The notes beneath the pieces are model-generated. The model was not told where the DNA came from. It searched no databases and saw only the letters and a list, made by a program, of their open reading frames with translations. DNA of 32,526 nt from Nonomuraea cavernae. GTDB taxonomy: Bacteria > Actinomycetota > Actinomycetes > Streptosporangiales > Streptosporangiaceae. Position 1 is the first letter of the stretch. Every line of letters begins with the position of its first letter. A program made the translations under genes and the position numbers. Of this stretch, positions 15,501-22,338 are shown one piece after another. The DNA is taken from positions 1-32,526 of the forward strand of contig NZ_BMNH01000017.1 of assembly GCF_014646355.1 (NCBI RefSeq), in the 5' to 3' direction.

Positions 15501-18168
15501 GTTCATCCACTCCTCGGTGATGGAGTGGCTGATCGCCCGGCACATCGCGGCGACGATCGACGCCCCGGTGACGCTGTCGAGGCGGCCGCTGTCGGCGCTG
15601 ATCGTCGAGTTCCTGTGCGACCTGGCCGACATGCGGGCGCTGCGGGAGTGGGTGGCCGATCCGCCCGGCGACGACGTGGCCCGCGCCAACGCCGTCAAGA
15701 TCGCGGCCAGGCTGCGCACACCGGCGCGGGCCGACCTGCGCGGCGCCAACCTCAAGGGCGAGGACCTGTCGGCGCGCGACCTGCAGGAGGTCGACCTGAC
15801 CGGCGCCGACCTGACCGACGCCACGCTGGCCGGCACCAACCTGTCCCGTGCCGTGCTGCGCGACGCCAAGCTGGTGGGCGCGCGGCTCGACGGGGCCCGG
15901 CTGACCGGCGCCGACCTGCGCGGCGCCGACCTGTCGGGAGCCCGGCTGGCCCGGACCGACCTGAGCGACGTGTCGGCCGAGGGCTCCCGCTGGCACCGCG
16001 CCACGCTGATCAACGTGATGGGCACGCTGCCGGCGCTGCCGGGCGCGGCCATGGTGCCCGGCCAGCCGGTCGAGACGCAGCTCGCCCCGGCCGGGATCGG
16101 CGTGCCGTACGGATATCACTTCCAGACCAGCCGCCTGCCCGAGCCCATCGCCTACAGCCCCGACGGGTCGACGATCGCGATCGGCGGCGAGGACGGCAGC
16201 GTGCTGCTCTGCGTCGGCGGCGCGCCCGTGCGCACCCTCCAGGGGCATCACGGCCGCGTCTACGCCGTGTCGTTCGCCGGCGACCTGCTGGCCACCGGCG
16301 CGAGCGACGGAACCGTGCTGCTGTGGCACTCCTTCACCGGCGAGCGGCTGCGGCGGCTGGCCGGCCATCCCGACGGCGTCTGGCCCGTACGGCTCAGCCC
16401 CGGCGCCGATCTGGTGGCGGCGGGCGGCGGCGACGGCGTGGTCCGCCTGTGGGAGACGGCCACCGGGCGGCAGGTCCACCAGCTCACCGGTCACCAGGAG
16501 CCCGTCTACACGGCCTCGTTCGGCCCCTCCGTGCTGGTGACGGGCGACTCGGCGGGCATGGTGCGGATCTGGGACCTCACCTCGGGCGCGGTGATCGGCA
16601 CCCTCGACGGGCATCGCGGCTCGGTCTACCGCGCCGTGCACAGCCCCGACGGGGCGCTGCTGGCCACCGGCGACGAGGCCGGCACCGTACGCGTGTGGGA
16701 CACCACGTCATGGACGCTGCGCCACGAGCTGACCGGCCACACCGGCGGCATCTACTGCGTGACCTTCTCCCCCGACGGCTCCGCGCTGGCGACCGGCGAC
16801 ACGGCCGGCACCGTACGGCTCTGGGACCCGGTCGCCGGCCGGGCACGCGGCATACACACCGCCCACGACGCGACGATCTACCAGGTGACGTTCAGCCCCG
16901 ACGGCCGCACGCTCGCCAGCGGCGACCGCAACGGCATCGTCCGGCTGCAGGAGGTGGGCGGCACGACGCGGGTCGAGCTGACCGGCCACCGCAGCTCGGT
17001 GTGGCCGTTCGCGTTCCGCCCCGACGGTGACCAACTGGCCACCAGCAGCAACGACGGCACGGTCCGGCTGTGGGACCCGGTGACCGGGCAGTGCCAGCGG
17101 GTGCTGCGCGGCCACGGCCGGCGCATCTCCTCGGTACGGTTCAGCGCCGACGGCTCGATGCTGGCGACCAGCGGCAACGACGGGGTCGTCCGGGTGTGGG
17201 AGCCGCGCACCGGGCGACGGTTGCGCGAGTTCACCGGAACGGCCGACCGGCTCATCTCCGCCGTGTTCTCCCCTGCCGGGCCGGTGCTCGCCACCTCCAG
17301 CAACGACGGCGGCGTGCACTTCTGGAACGCCACCACCGGCGACTACGAGCGTGAGCTCAACGCCGAGACCGAGCATGTGTGGGCCGAGACGTTCAGCCCC
17401 GACGGCTCCCTGCTGGCCACGGCCAACGACGACGACAGCGTGCGGGTCTGGTATCGCGCGACGGGCCGCCTGGTGACCAACCTGGCCGACCACCGCGGCC
17501 GGGTCCGCTCGATAGCGTTCAGCCCCGACGGCCGCTACCTGGCGACGGGCTGCGACGACCGGCTGGTCCGCATCTGGCACGTCGAGTCGGGCGGCCGGGT
17601 GGCGACGCTCGACGGCCACACCGACCGGGTCTACTCGGTGGTGTTCTCTCCGTCGGGCCGCCGGCTGGCGAGCGCGAGCAACGACGGACGGGCCATGGTG
17701 TGGGAGCTGCGCCCCGGCCAGCCGTGGCAGCCGGTGCTCAGGCACACGCTCACCCAGCACACCGGACGGTTGTGGAGCGTGGCGTTCAACGCCGCCGGCG
17801 ACCGCCTGGCCACGGGCGGCGACGACCTGACCGTGCGGGTGTGGGACTCGGAGACCGGCCGGTTGCTGCACACGCTGGCGGGGCACGCCCGCCGGGTGTG
17901 GTCGGTGGCCTACAGCCCCACGTCCGACCTGCTGGCCAGCGCCGGAGACGACGGGGTGGTGATCCTCTGGGAGGGCTCGACCCGCCGGGCGACGCTGCTG
18001 GGGCTGCCGGAGGGCTGGGCCGCGCTGTCGCCCGACGGGCGCTACAAGGTGCAGGGCGAGCTGGCGGGTCAGTTCTGGCACGTCATCGGGATGTCCAGGT
18101 TCGAGCTGGGCGAGCTGGATCCGCACCTGCCGGGGGTGCGCCAGGTGCCGCTGGAGGCGCCCTTCTGA
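12577..18168 (+). CDS. NLR-like STAND protein: TIR, degenerate phosphoesterase, NACHT, pentapeptide, WD40
   Basis: An 1,863-residue multidomain protein. Residues 1-140 are a TIR domain (IFVSYSPADTAWATWI); E80 in SRYGRLEWQAAL sits where NAD-cleaving TIRs have the catalytic glutamate. A Pro/Arg-rich linker precedes a calcineurin-like fold (196-440) whose metal motifs are mostly lost: GGPRFG replaces DxHFG and GPRD replaces GNHD, while SGDLTESG is kept. Residues 490-630 are unassigned. The NACHT/STAND ATPase spans about 655-830: Walker A GDFGHGKT (671-678), Walker B LLFDGFDEL (743-751), sensor SRT (780-782), then a winged-helix region with FGFIHSSVMEWLIARH. Pentapeptide repeats (1051-1145), 15 WD40 repeats (1189-1805) and a tail with PDGRYK follow. 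By analogy with bacterial NLR-type antiphage proteins, WD40 would sense, NACHT oligomerise and TIR deplete NAD. The ATG at 12577 fits a leaderless start. Confidence 0.9.
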   Translation: MAREGRPTEIFVSYSPADTAWATWIAWELEAAGYKTMIQAWDFVPGTNFIDFMDRGVSEAHLVVAVLSRNYLTSRYGRLEWQAALRADPDNPSNKLVTIRLEDVRLEGLLSTITWVDLLGVTDSGQARALLLGRVGEALAGRAKPEAAPAFPTGTAPGVPLPAPTLPPPAERSRSRRAPVTAPRFPPSAPADRRRESLSVLHVGGPRFGRALPDPGDPFTPEDMQARIWADLTAMYDKGMPRPDLMVVSGDLTESGSLGQFGQATRFVTDLRLLVGLEPHRLVIVPGPRDVTKAAASAYFLTCEADDVSPQPPYWPKWRHFAGLFGEVYQGLDDRVFDGGQPWTLFEVPDLQVVVAGLNSTMAMSHLERDAFALLGEAQAAWFAERLRPYEERAWLRLGALGHPPAALRDAPGYERLLSHRLNLTFHGSGTTAGAPGGDGVVVAAPKAGRHQVVEITADGMRIWLPDGEPVRAAHRWRAAQATFTGETPSVPAPRPEPAEREPSPVELLLDRITEVCEARHERARIRRFAGHLVVTHPEDGFVRQTMIGAHVGEVDAGTAEDFVRRAHAADLASELVYQGPPPARPLRDDLMRRGVRLRSFTEFQGLLDLSGYVAEQTARLSTDRRYPPGLYVPQRYRELDRPGHQIRHGLTDELMRLLASDHGRFLLLLGDFGHGKTFALRELARRIPAELPHLTPILIELRALDKAHSVDALVAAHLANHGEEYIDLKAFRYLLRQGRIVLLFDGFDELVTRLTYDRAADHLTTLLAAAEDKAKIVVASRTQHFKSHSQVLTSLGEMVGVLPQRRVLGVEDFTRDQIRSYLANRFDDGDEATARMSLMEGIKDLLDLAQNPRMLSFIADLDADRLRTVAGARHTISPALLYEEILSSWLAFEERRAKVPGSATALTTAELWQAVTALALRLWDSGESLLGVDELTEIAETLSDLAGGQLTTAHTVYAMGSGSLLVRTDEGMFGFIHSSVMEWLIARHIAATIDAPVTLSRRPLSALIVEFLCDLADMRALREWVADPPGDDVARANAVKIAARLRTPARADLRGANLKGEDLSARDLQEVDLTGADLTDATLAGTNLSRAVLRDAKLVGARLDGARLTGADLRGADLSGARLARTDLSDVSAEGSRWHRATLINVMGTLPALPGAAMVPGQPVETQLAPAGIGVPYGYHFQTSRLPEPIAYSPDGSTIAIGGEDGSVLLCVGGAPVRTLQGHHGRVYAVSFAGDLLATGASDGTVLLWHSFTGERLRRLAGHPDGVWPVRLSPGADLVAAGGGDGVVRLWETATGRQVHQLTGHQEPVYTASFGPSVLVTGDSAGMVRIWDLTSGAVIGTLDGHRGSVYRAVHSPDGALLATGDEAGTVRVWDTTSWTLRHELTGHTGGIYCVTFSPDGSALATGDTAGTVRLWDPVAGRARGIHTAHDATIYQVTFSPDGRTLASGDRNGIVRLQEVGGTTRVELTGHRSSVWPFAFRPDGDQLATSSNDGTVRLWDPVTGQCQRVLRGHGRRISSVRFSADGSMLATSGNDGVVRVWEPRTGRRLREFTGTADRLISAVFSPAGPVLATSSNDGGVHFWNATTGDYERELNAETEHVWAETFSPDGSLLATANDDDSVRVWYRATGRLVTNLADHRGRVRSIAFSPDGRYLATGCDDRLVRIWHVESGGRVATLDGHTDRVYSVVFSPSGRRLASASNDGRAMVWELRPGQPWQPVLRHTLTQHTGRLWSVAFNAAGDRLATGGDDLTVRVWDSETGRLLHTLAGHARRVWSVAYSPTSDLLASAGDDGVVILWEGSTRRATLLGLPEGWAALSPDGRYKVQGELAGQFWHVIGMSRFELGELDPHLPGVRQVPLEAPF
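15727..16020 (+). repeat. Pentapeptide repeats inside the NLR-like gene
   Basis: About 19 consecutive A(D/N)LxG-type units (ADLRGANL, TGADLRGADL and similar) encode a right-handed beta-helix rod of about 95 residues between the NACHT winged-helix region and the WD40 array. The gene beyond the stop codon carries the same repeat type. Confidence 0.85.
16141..17994 (+). repeat. Fifteen WD40 repeats inside the NLR-like gene
   Basis: I count 15 units of about 41 residues, each with the FSPDG..LAT..xDGxVRxW core and usually a closing GH. Fifteen suggests two seven-bladed propellers plus one extra blade, or 7+8. Units 9-10 lack the closing GH and unit 7 has LQE in place of LWD. The copies are clearly diverged, so there is no sign of recent homogenisation. 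Confidence 0.88.
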
Positions 18169-18999
18169 TCACCTGCGGCGACCGGCCCCGCGCGGCGCCG
18201 CCCAGTGCGCGGGGCGCGTCAGGGTGTCCGGCACTCTCGTGGCCGTGTCGCCCCTGGCCGCGTTGAGCTGCGACTGGGTGACGAAGATGGCCCCGGTGAG
18301 ATCGGCCCCGCCGAGGTCGGCGCCCCGCAGGTCGGCTCCAATGAGATCGGCCGTCCGCAGGTCGGCCCGCCTCAGGTCGGCTCCGATGAGGTAGGCGCCT
18401 CTCAGGTTGGCCGCCCTCAGGTCGGCGCCGCCGAGCTTGGCGCCGATGAGGTCGGCTCCACGCCGGTCCTTGCGCCGCGGGATCTCACCGCGCACCAGCT
18501 CGCTCGTACGCAGCAACAGGGTGTTGACCTGCTGCCGGTGCGCCGCCACGTCCAGCTCCACGAGGGCGCCGGGGTCGCGCAGGGTGAGGCGCTCGGTCTC
18601 ATCGAGCGCGAGGCGGAGCTCGTCGTGGACTGGGCGTGCCCGCGGGAGCGCCAAGGCCTGCGTGAGGTACCACAGCAGCTCGTGCAGCTGCCGCATGACC
18701 GGGAACACCTCGAACATCCGCTGGGCCGTGCCGGGGGCCCGCCGCCAGTCGTGGCCGCCGAAGGTGACCTGTGAGACCTTCTGGCCCGCGCCGAAGCAGT
18801 CGTAGACGGTGCAGCCCGCGAACCCCTGCTGCCGCAGCGTGCCGTGGATGCCGCAGCGGAAGTCGTCACGCAGGTTGTGGCACGGCTGCCCGGCGTCCTT
18901 GCCGACCGCGAAGTCGGCCGACGCCGCGAAGGGCAGCGCCACGCAGCACAGCCCGAAACAACTGCCGCAGTCGGCGCGCAACTCCCGCCCGTCGGTCAT
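18169..18999 (-). CDS. Cysteine-rich (YkgJ-like) pentapeptide-repeat protein
   Basis: A 276-residue protein in two parts. The N-terminal 70 residues hold eight cysteines: C11-x2-C14-x3-C18-C19, C40, C49, C63 and C68, with DCGSCFGLCC first and RCGIH/GCTVYDC later. This order resembles the YkgJ-type putative Fe/Zn-chelating domain. A helical middle (about 85-190) follows, then roughly 60 residues of pentapeptide repeats (GADLRGADLGGADLTGA). Its stop codon directly abuts the stop of the TIR-NACHT gene with no base between them. The ATG at 18999 is chosen because the cysteine domain begins there. An AGGAGG at 19019-19024 better suits the in-frame GTG at 19014, and an ATG at 19026 is also possible. 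The shared repeat type hints at a link with the NLR-like protein; function unknown. Confidence 0.8.
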   Translation of the reverse strand: MTDGRELRADCGSCFGLCCVALPFAASADFAVGKDAGQPCHNLRDDFRCGIHGTLRQQGFAGCTVYDCFGAGQKVSQVTFGGHDWRRAPGTAQRMFEVFPVMRQLHELLWYLTQALALPRARPVHDELRLALDETERLTLRDPGALVELDVAAHRQQVNTLLLRTSELVRGEIPRRKDRRGADLIGAKLGGADLRAANLRGAYLIGADLRRADLRTADLIGADLRGADLGGADLTGAIFVTQSQLNAARGDTATRVPDTLTRPAHWAAPRGAGRRR

Positions 19000-19045
19000 G
19001 CCCACGTCCGCCACACTCCTCCTCATGTGCTGATGAACCCGGCCG

Positions 19046-19051
19046 ATCCTA
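19046..19051 (-). promoter_or_regulatory. Possible -10 box of the pentapeptide gene
   Basis: TAGGAT on the minus strand lies about 20 nt before the AGGAGG ribosome-binding site at 19019-19024. A -35 box is not evident. Confidence 0.25.
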
Positions 19052-19075
19052 TCCCCGGCGCGGTGCCCGCTCTCC

Positions 19076-19237
19076 TCATCCGAGATCGTCCCTCTCCCGG
19101 GCACCGACTCCGACCCGCGCCCGGAGCGCCCGTACGCCGGCGGCGAGCTGCTCGGCGTCCAGTCTCGCGGAGAGCCGCGCCATGAGCCGGCCGAAAGGGT
19201 CCTGGGATCGCGAGCTGCCACGAATCCGTCCGCTCAT
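19076..19237 (-). CDS. Possible 53-residue protein
   Basis: A short frame with an AGGAGG ribosome-binding site 6 nt before its ATG. The product is strongly basic and helical (DPFGRLMARLSARLDAEQLA), with no recognisable family. Its ATG overlaps the TGA of the winged-helix-like remnant upstream (ATGA), the usual sign of translational coupling. It could be a remnant of the second gene of a regulator operon or a real small protein. The ribosome-binding site is the main argument for it. Confidence 0.35.
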   Translation of the reverse strand: MSGRIRGSSRSQDPFGRLMARLSARLDAEQLAAGVRALRARVGVGARERDDLG

Positions 19238-19377
19238 GGAGCGCCTCCTGCCGTGCCTGGGCGGGACAACCAGCCGGGCGCGGGCTGGCGACGGGACCGG
19301 TAGGCCCTGCTGATCGCCTCGCGAGCCCGCTCAGCGCCGTCGGGAGTGATCCTGTAGGAGCGGCGGCACGGCCGGGC
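19234..19377 (-). pseudogene. Possible C-terminal remnant of a winged-helix regulator
   Basis: A 47-residue frame without any ATG, GTG or TTG in its front part encodes RRSYRITPDGAERAREAISR, which resembles the wing and final helix of PadR/MarR-like regulators (YRLTPxGxxxxxxA). It begins right after an in-frame stop and ends in an ATGA overlap with the following small frame. The match is short and could be chance in GC-rich DNA. The rest of the 19238-19418 gap shows nothing else. Confidence 0.3.
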
Positions 19378-19418
19378 TCAGCCTCGGGCACCTGCCTCTC
19401 GGCGTGATACGGGGCGGG

Positions 19419-20021
19419 TCAGCCTCGGGCGGCGCGGCTTCGCAGGTCATCCCAGACCTCGTCGACCCTGGCGTCGAGGTCGTCCAGCGAGCCGTCGTTG
19501 TCGATGACGATGTCGGCGATCTTGAGGCGGTCCTCGCGGCCGGCCTGGGCGGCGATGCGGGCCTTGGCGTCGTGCTCGGCCATGCCGCGGTGCTCGGCCA
19601 GCCGGGCCAGGCGCGTCTCGTCGGAGGAGTCGACGACCACGACCACGTCGTACATGGGGGCCAGTCCGTTCTCTGCCAGCAGCGGCACGTCGTAGACCAC
19701 GATCGCGTCGGCGGCGGCCTGTGCCTGCAGCTCGGCGACCCGCTCCCCCACCAGCGGATGGACGATGGCGTTGAGCGAGGCGAGCTTGTCGGGGTCGGCG
19801 AAGACGATGCCGCCGAGCTTCTCCCGGTTGAGCGAGCCGTCGGGACGCAGCACCTCGGTGCCGAAGGCGGCCACCACCCTCGCCAGCCCGGGGGTGCCGG
19901 GCTCGACCACCTCGCGGGCGATCCTGTCGGCGTCGATCACGACGGCGCCCTTGGACGCGAGCCGCGTGGAGACCTCGCTCTTGCCCGACCCGATGCCGCC
20001 GGTGAGACCAATCATCAGCAC
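19419..20021 (-). CDS. coaE: Dephospho-CoA kinase
   Basis: CoaE phosphorylates the 3'-hydroxyl of dephospho-CoA, the last step of coenzyme A synthesis, in the cytoplasm. The 200-residue product has the family P-loop GLTGGIGSGKS (5-15), the DAD segment after GAVVID that binds the substrate, and the lid-region helix around LARLAEHRGM. It lacks the long C-terminal DUF extension found in mycobacterial CoaE. The GTG at 20021 is used; an ATG two codons later is equally possible. It lies 9 nt after the GNAT gene stop and is probably co-transcribed with it. It is part of the conserved polA-rpsA-coaE-uvrB backbone. Confidence 0.96.
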   Translation of the reverse strand: MLMIGLTGGIGSGKSEVSTRLASKGAVVIDADRIAREVVEPGTPGLARVVAAFGTEVLRPDGSLNREKLGGIVFADPDKLASLNAIVHPLVGERVAELQAQAAADAIVVYDVPLLAENGLAPMYDVVVVVDSSDETRLARLAEHRGMAEHDAKARIAAQAGREDRLKIADIVIDNDGSLDDLDARVDEVWDDLRSRAARG

Positions 20022-20030
20022 GCGGCCAGC

Positions 20031-20516
20031 CTAGCCGCGCGGGGCGTGGGGCGGCAGTGCGGGGATCTGCTCTCTGCGCAGGTGGACGAGCGTCAGGTGC
20101 TCGTCCATGCGTTCGCGATGGGTCTCACGGTAGCCGAGGCGCCGGTAGAGCCGCAGGTTGCCTGCGGACAGGTGTCCGGTGAACAGGTCGAACGTGGTCG
20201 CCGCCGGCATCTGCTCGTGCAGCGCGCCGAGCAGCGCCGTGCCGAGCCCGTGGCCCTGCCGGTCGGGCGCGACGACCAGCCGGCCCACCAGGCAGGTCGT
20301 GCCGGACGGCCGGCCGCGCACGGCGCCGATGATCCGGCCGGCGTCGACCGCCTTGAGCACGATCCCGCCCTCGACGGCCTTGCGGACCTGCTCGACGGAC
20401 TCCACCAGCGGCGGGATGAACGGATCGCCGTAGAGCTGCGCCTCGCTCACGTAGGCCGCCCGCTGGACGGTGAGGATCTCGCCCGCGTCGGCGGTCAGCG
20501 CCCGCTCGATGTCCAC
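20031..20516 (-). CDS. GNAT-family N-acetyltransferase
   Basis: A 161-residue acetyltransferase. The acetyl-CoA pyrophosphate loop is seen in LVVAPDRQGHGLGTALL (RQGHGLG), preceded by the VGRL strand, and the C-terminal NLRLYRRLGYRETHRERM is the usual NxxxxxxYxxxGF-like end. The acceptor substrate cannot be told. The GTG at 20516 gives the start MDIERALTADAGEILTVQ, matching typical family N-termini; the ribosome-binding site is weak. It follows the rpsA terminator and precedes coaE by 9 nt. Confidence 0.88.
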   Translation of the reverse strand: MDIERALTADAGEILTVQRAAYVSEAQLYGDPFIPPLVESVEQVRKAVEGGIVLKAVDAGRIIGAVRGRPSGTTCLVGRLVVAPDRQGHGLGTALLGALHEQMPAATTFDLFTGHLSAGNLRLYRRLGYRETHRERMDEHLTLVHLRREQIPALPPHAPRG

Positions 20517-20586
20517 CCGCAGCACCCTACGCCAGCCCGGACGACCACCGCCAACGGGCCATCTGCCGGCCCCGGCGGCGGAACGC

Positions 20587-20621
20587 GGAGAAGCCCCGCA
20601 CGAACCGTGCGGGGCTTCTCC
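20587..20621 (-). terminator. Terminator of rpsA
   Basis: A perfect 15-bp inverted repeat (GGAGAAGCCCCGCAC / GTGCGGGGCTTCTCC) with a 5-nt loop starts about 20 nt past the rpsA stop. No T run follows on the minus strand; on the plus strand TGTTTTCTTGTT follows, so it could also stop antisense transcription. Confidence 0.8.
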
Positions 20622-20640
20622 GGACTGTTTTCTTGTTCCC

Positions 20641-22134
20641 TTAGCTCTGACCGCCGGCGAGCTTCTCGCGCAGAGCCGCGAGAGCCTCGTCGGAGGCGAG
20701 AGCGCCGCTGGCCGGAGCCGACGACGAGGAGGAGGAGCCGCCGCTCGACTGCGGCTGCGTCTCGCCGGAGTAGGTCGAGGGAGCGGCCTCGCCGGCCTCC
20801 GCCTCGGCCTTGCGGGCCTCCTCGATCTGCTTCTTGTGCGCCTCGAAGCGAGTCTGGGCCTCGGCGTACTGCCGCTCCCACTCCTCACGCTGCTTGTCGA
20901 AGCCCTCGAGCCACTCCCCGGTCTCCGGGTCGAAGCCCTCCGGGTAGATGTAGTTGCCCTGGTCGTCGTAGGTCGCCGCCATGCCGTAGAGCGTGGGGTC
21001 GAACTCGACCTCGGTGCCGACACCCTCGTTGGCCTGCTTCAGCGAGAGGCTGATGCGACGGCGGTCGAGGTCGATGTCGATGATCTTGACGAAGATCTCG
21101 TCGCCGACCTGGACGACCTGCTCCGGGATCTCCACGTGGCGCTCGGCCAGCTCGGAGATGTGGACCAGACCCTCGATGCCCTCCTCGACCCGGACGAACG
21201 CACCGAACGGCACCAGCTTGGTGACGCGGCCGGGCACGACCTGGCCGATCTGGTGGGTGCGGGCGAACTGCTGCCACGGGTCTTCCTGGGTGGCCTTGAG
21301 CGACAGGGAGACGCGCTCGCGCTCCATGTCGACGTCGAGGACCTCGACCGTGACCTCCTGGCCGACCTCGACGACCTCGGACGGGTGGTCGATGTGCTTC
21401 CAGGACAGCTCGGACACGTGGACCAGGCCGTCGACGCCGCCGAGGTCCACGAACGCGCCGAAGTTGACGATCGAGGAGACGACGCCCTTGCGGACCTGAC
21501 CCTTCTGCAGGGTGTTGAGGAACGTCTGGCGAACCTCGGACTGCGTCTGCTCAAGCCAGGCGCGGCGCGACAGGACCACGTTGTTGCGGTTCTTGTCGAG
21601 CTCGATGATCTTCGCCTCGAGCTCGCGGCCGACGTAGGGCTGCAGGTCGCGGACGCGGCGCATCTCGACCAGGGACGCCGGGAGGAAGCCACGGAGGCCG
21701 ATGTCGAGGATGAGACCACCCTTGACGACCTCGATGACGGTGCCGGTGACGATGCCGTCCTCGTCCTTGATCTTCTCGATCGTGCCCCAGGCGCGCTCGT
21801 ACTGGGCGCGCTTCTTGGACAGGATCAGCCGGCCCTCCTTGTCCTCCTTCTGGAGAACCAGGGCTTCGACGTGCTCGCCGACCTCCACGACGTCAGCGGG
21901 ATCGACATCGTGCTTGATCGACAGCTCACGCGAGGGAATGACTCCCTCGGTCTTGTAGCCGATATCGAGAAGAACCTCGTCTCGATCGACCTTGACGACG
22001 GTGCCCTCGACGATGTCGCCGTCGTTGAAGTACTTGATGGTCTCGTCGATCGCTGCGAGGAAGGCTTCCTCGGACCCGATGTCGTTGACCGCTACCTGCG
22101 GGGTGCTCGAGGTTGCCTCAGTGCTGGACGTCAT
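20641..22134 (-). CDS. rpsA: 30S ribosomal protein S1
   Basis: S1 binds mRNA on the small ribosomal subunit. The 497-residue product has four S1 (OB-fold) domains, the actinobacterial number: about 38-109, 126-191, 212-281 and 297-366. The third and fourth carry the best conserved RNA-binding pattern (GAFVDLGGVDGLVHVSELSW, GAFVRVEEGIEGLVHISEL). After residue 370 comes a charged, then Ser/Gly-rich tail, typical of actinobacteria and absent from E. coli S1. The ATG at 22134 has GGAG about 10 nt upstream. A good promoter lies 150 nt upstream, leaving a leader of about 145 nt that may hold autoregulatory structure. A strong terminator follows. Confidence 0.98.
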   Translation of the reverse strand: MTSSTEATSSTPQVAVNDIGSEEAFLAAIDETIKYFNDGDIVEGTVVKVDRDEVLLDIGYKTEGVIPSRELSIKHDVDPADVVEVGEHVEALVLQKEDKEGRLILSKKRAQYERAWGTIEKIKDEDGIVTGTVIEVVKGGLILDIGLRGFLPASLVEMRRVRDLQPYVGRELEAKIIELDKNRNNVVLSRRAWLEQTQSEVRQTFLNTLQKGQVRKGVVSSIVNFGAFVDLGGVDGLVHVSELSWKHIDHPSEVVEVGQEVTVEVLDVDMERERVSLSLKATQEDPWQQFARTHQIGQVVPGRVTKLVPFGAFVRVEEGIEGLVHISELAERHVEIPEQVVQVGDEIFVKIIDIDLDRRRISLSLKQANEGVGTEVEFDPTLYGMAATYDDQGNYIYPEGFDPETGEWLEGFDKQREEWERQYAEAQTRFEAHKKQIEEARKAEAEAGEAAPSTYSGETQPQSSGGSSSSSSAPASGALASDEALAALREKLAGGQS

Positions 22135-22285
22135 GTGTGGAATTGCTCCGAACGCGGACAGGATGTCGATGTGGCGGACGCGCGGCAGGCCCTCTTCCGC
22201 ATCAAGCCGAGGAGTTACGACATCGACGTGACCGAGCGCGAGCCCGCTCCGTCTGAGGCGCGCGCGAGCCCACAGCGCAGCGATC

Positions 22286-22314
22286 AGCATATGAGACCTA
22301 GGGCGCGGGGTCAA
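22286..22314 (-). promoter_or_regulatory. rpsA: Promoter of rpsA
   Basis: On the minus strand TTGACC (22314-22309) and TATGCT (22291-22286) are separated by exactly 17 bp, close to the vegetative sigma-factor consensus. Transcription would start near 22279. Confidence 0.65.
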
Positions 22315-22338
22315 TCCAGGCCACACATGCGCACCAAT

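Noticed and set aside
16141..17994. Tandem repeats that could suggest a CRISPR or satellite array
   Set aside because: The period is about 123-126 bp, keeps frame and encodes WD40 repeats; the DNA copies are diverged.
18285..18480. Short-period repeats of GTCGGC type
   Set aside because: They encode pentapeptide repeats in the minus-strand gene, period 15 bp, not a separate DNA element.
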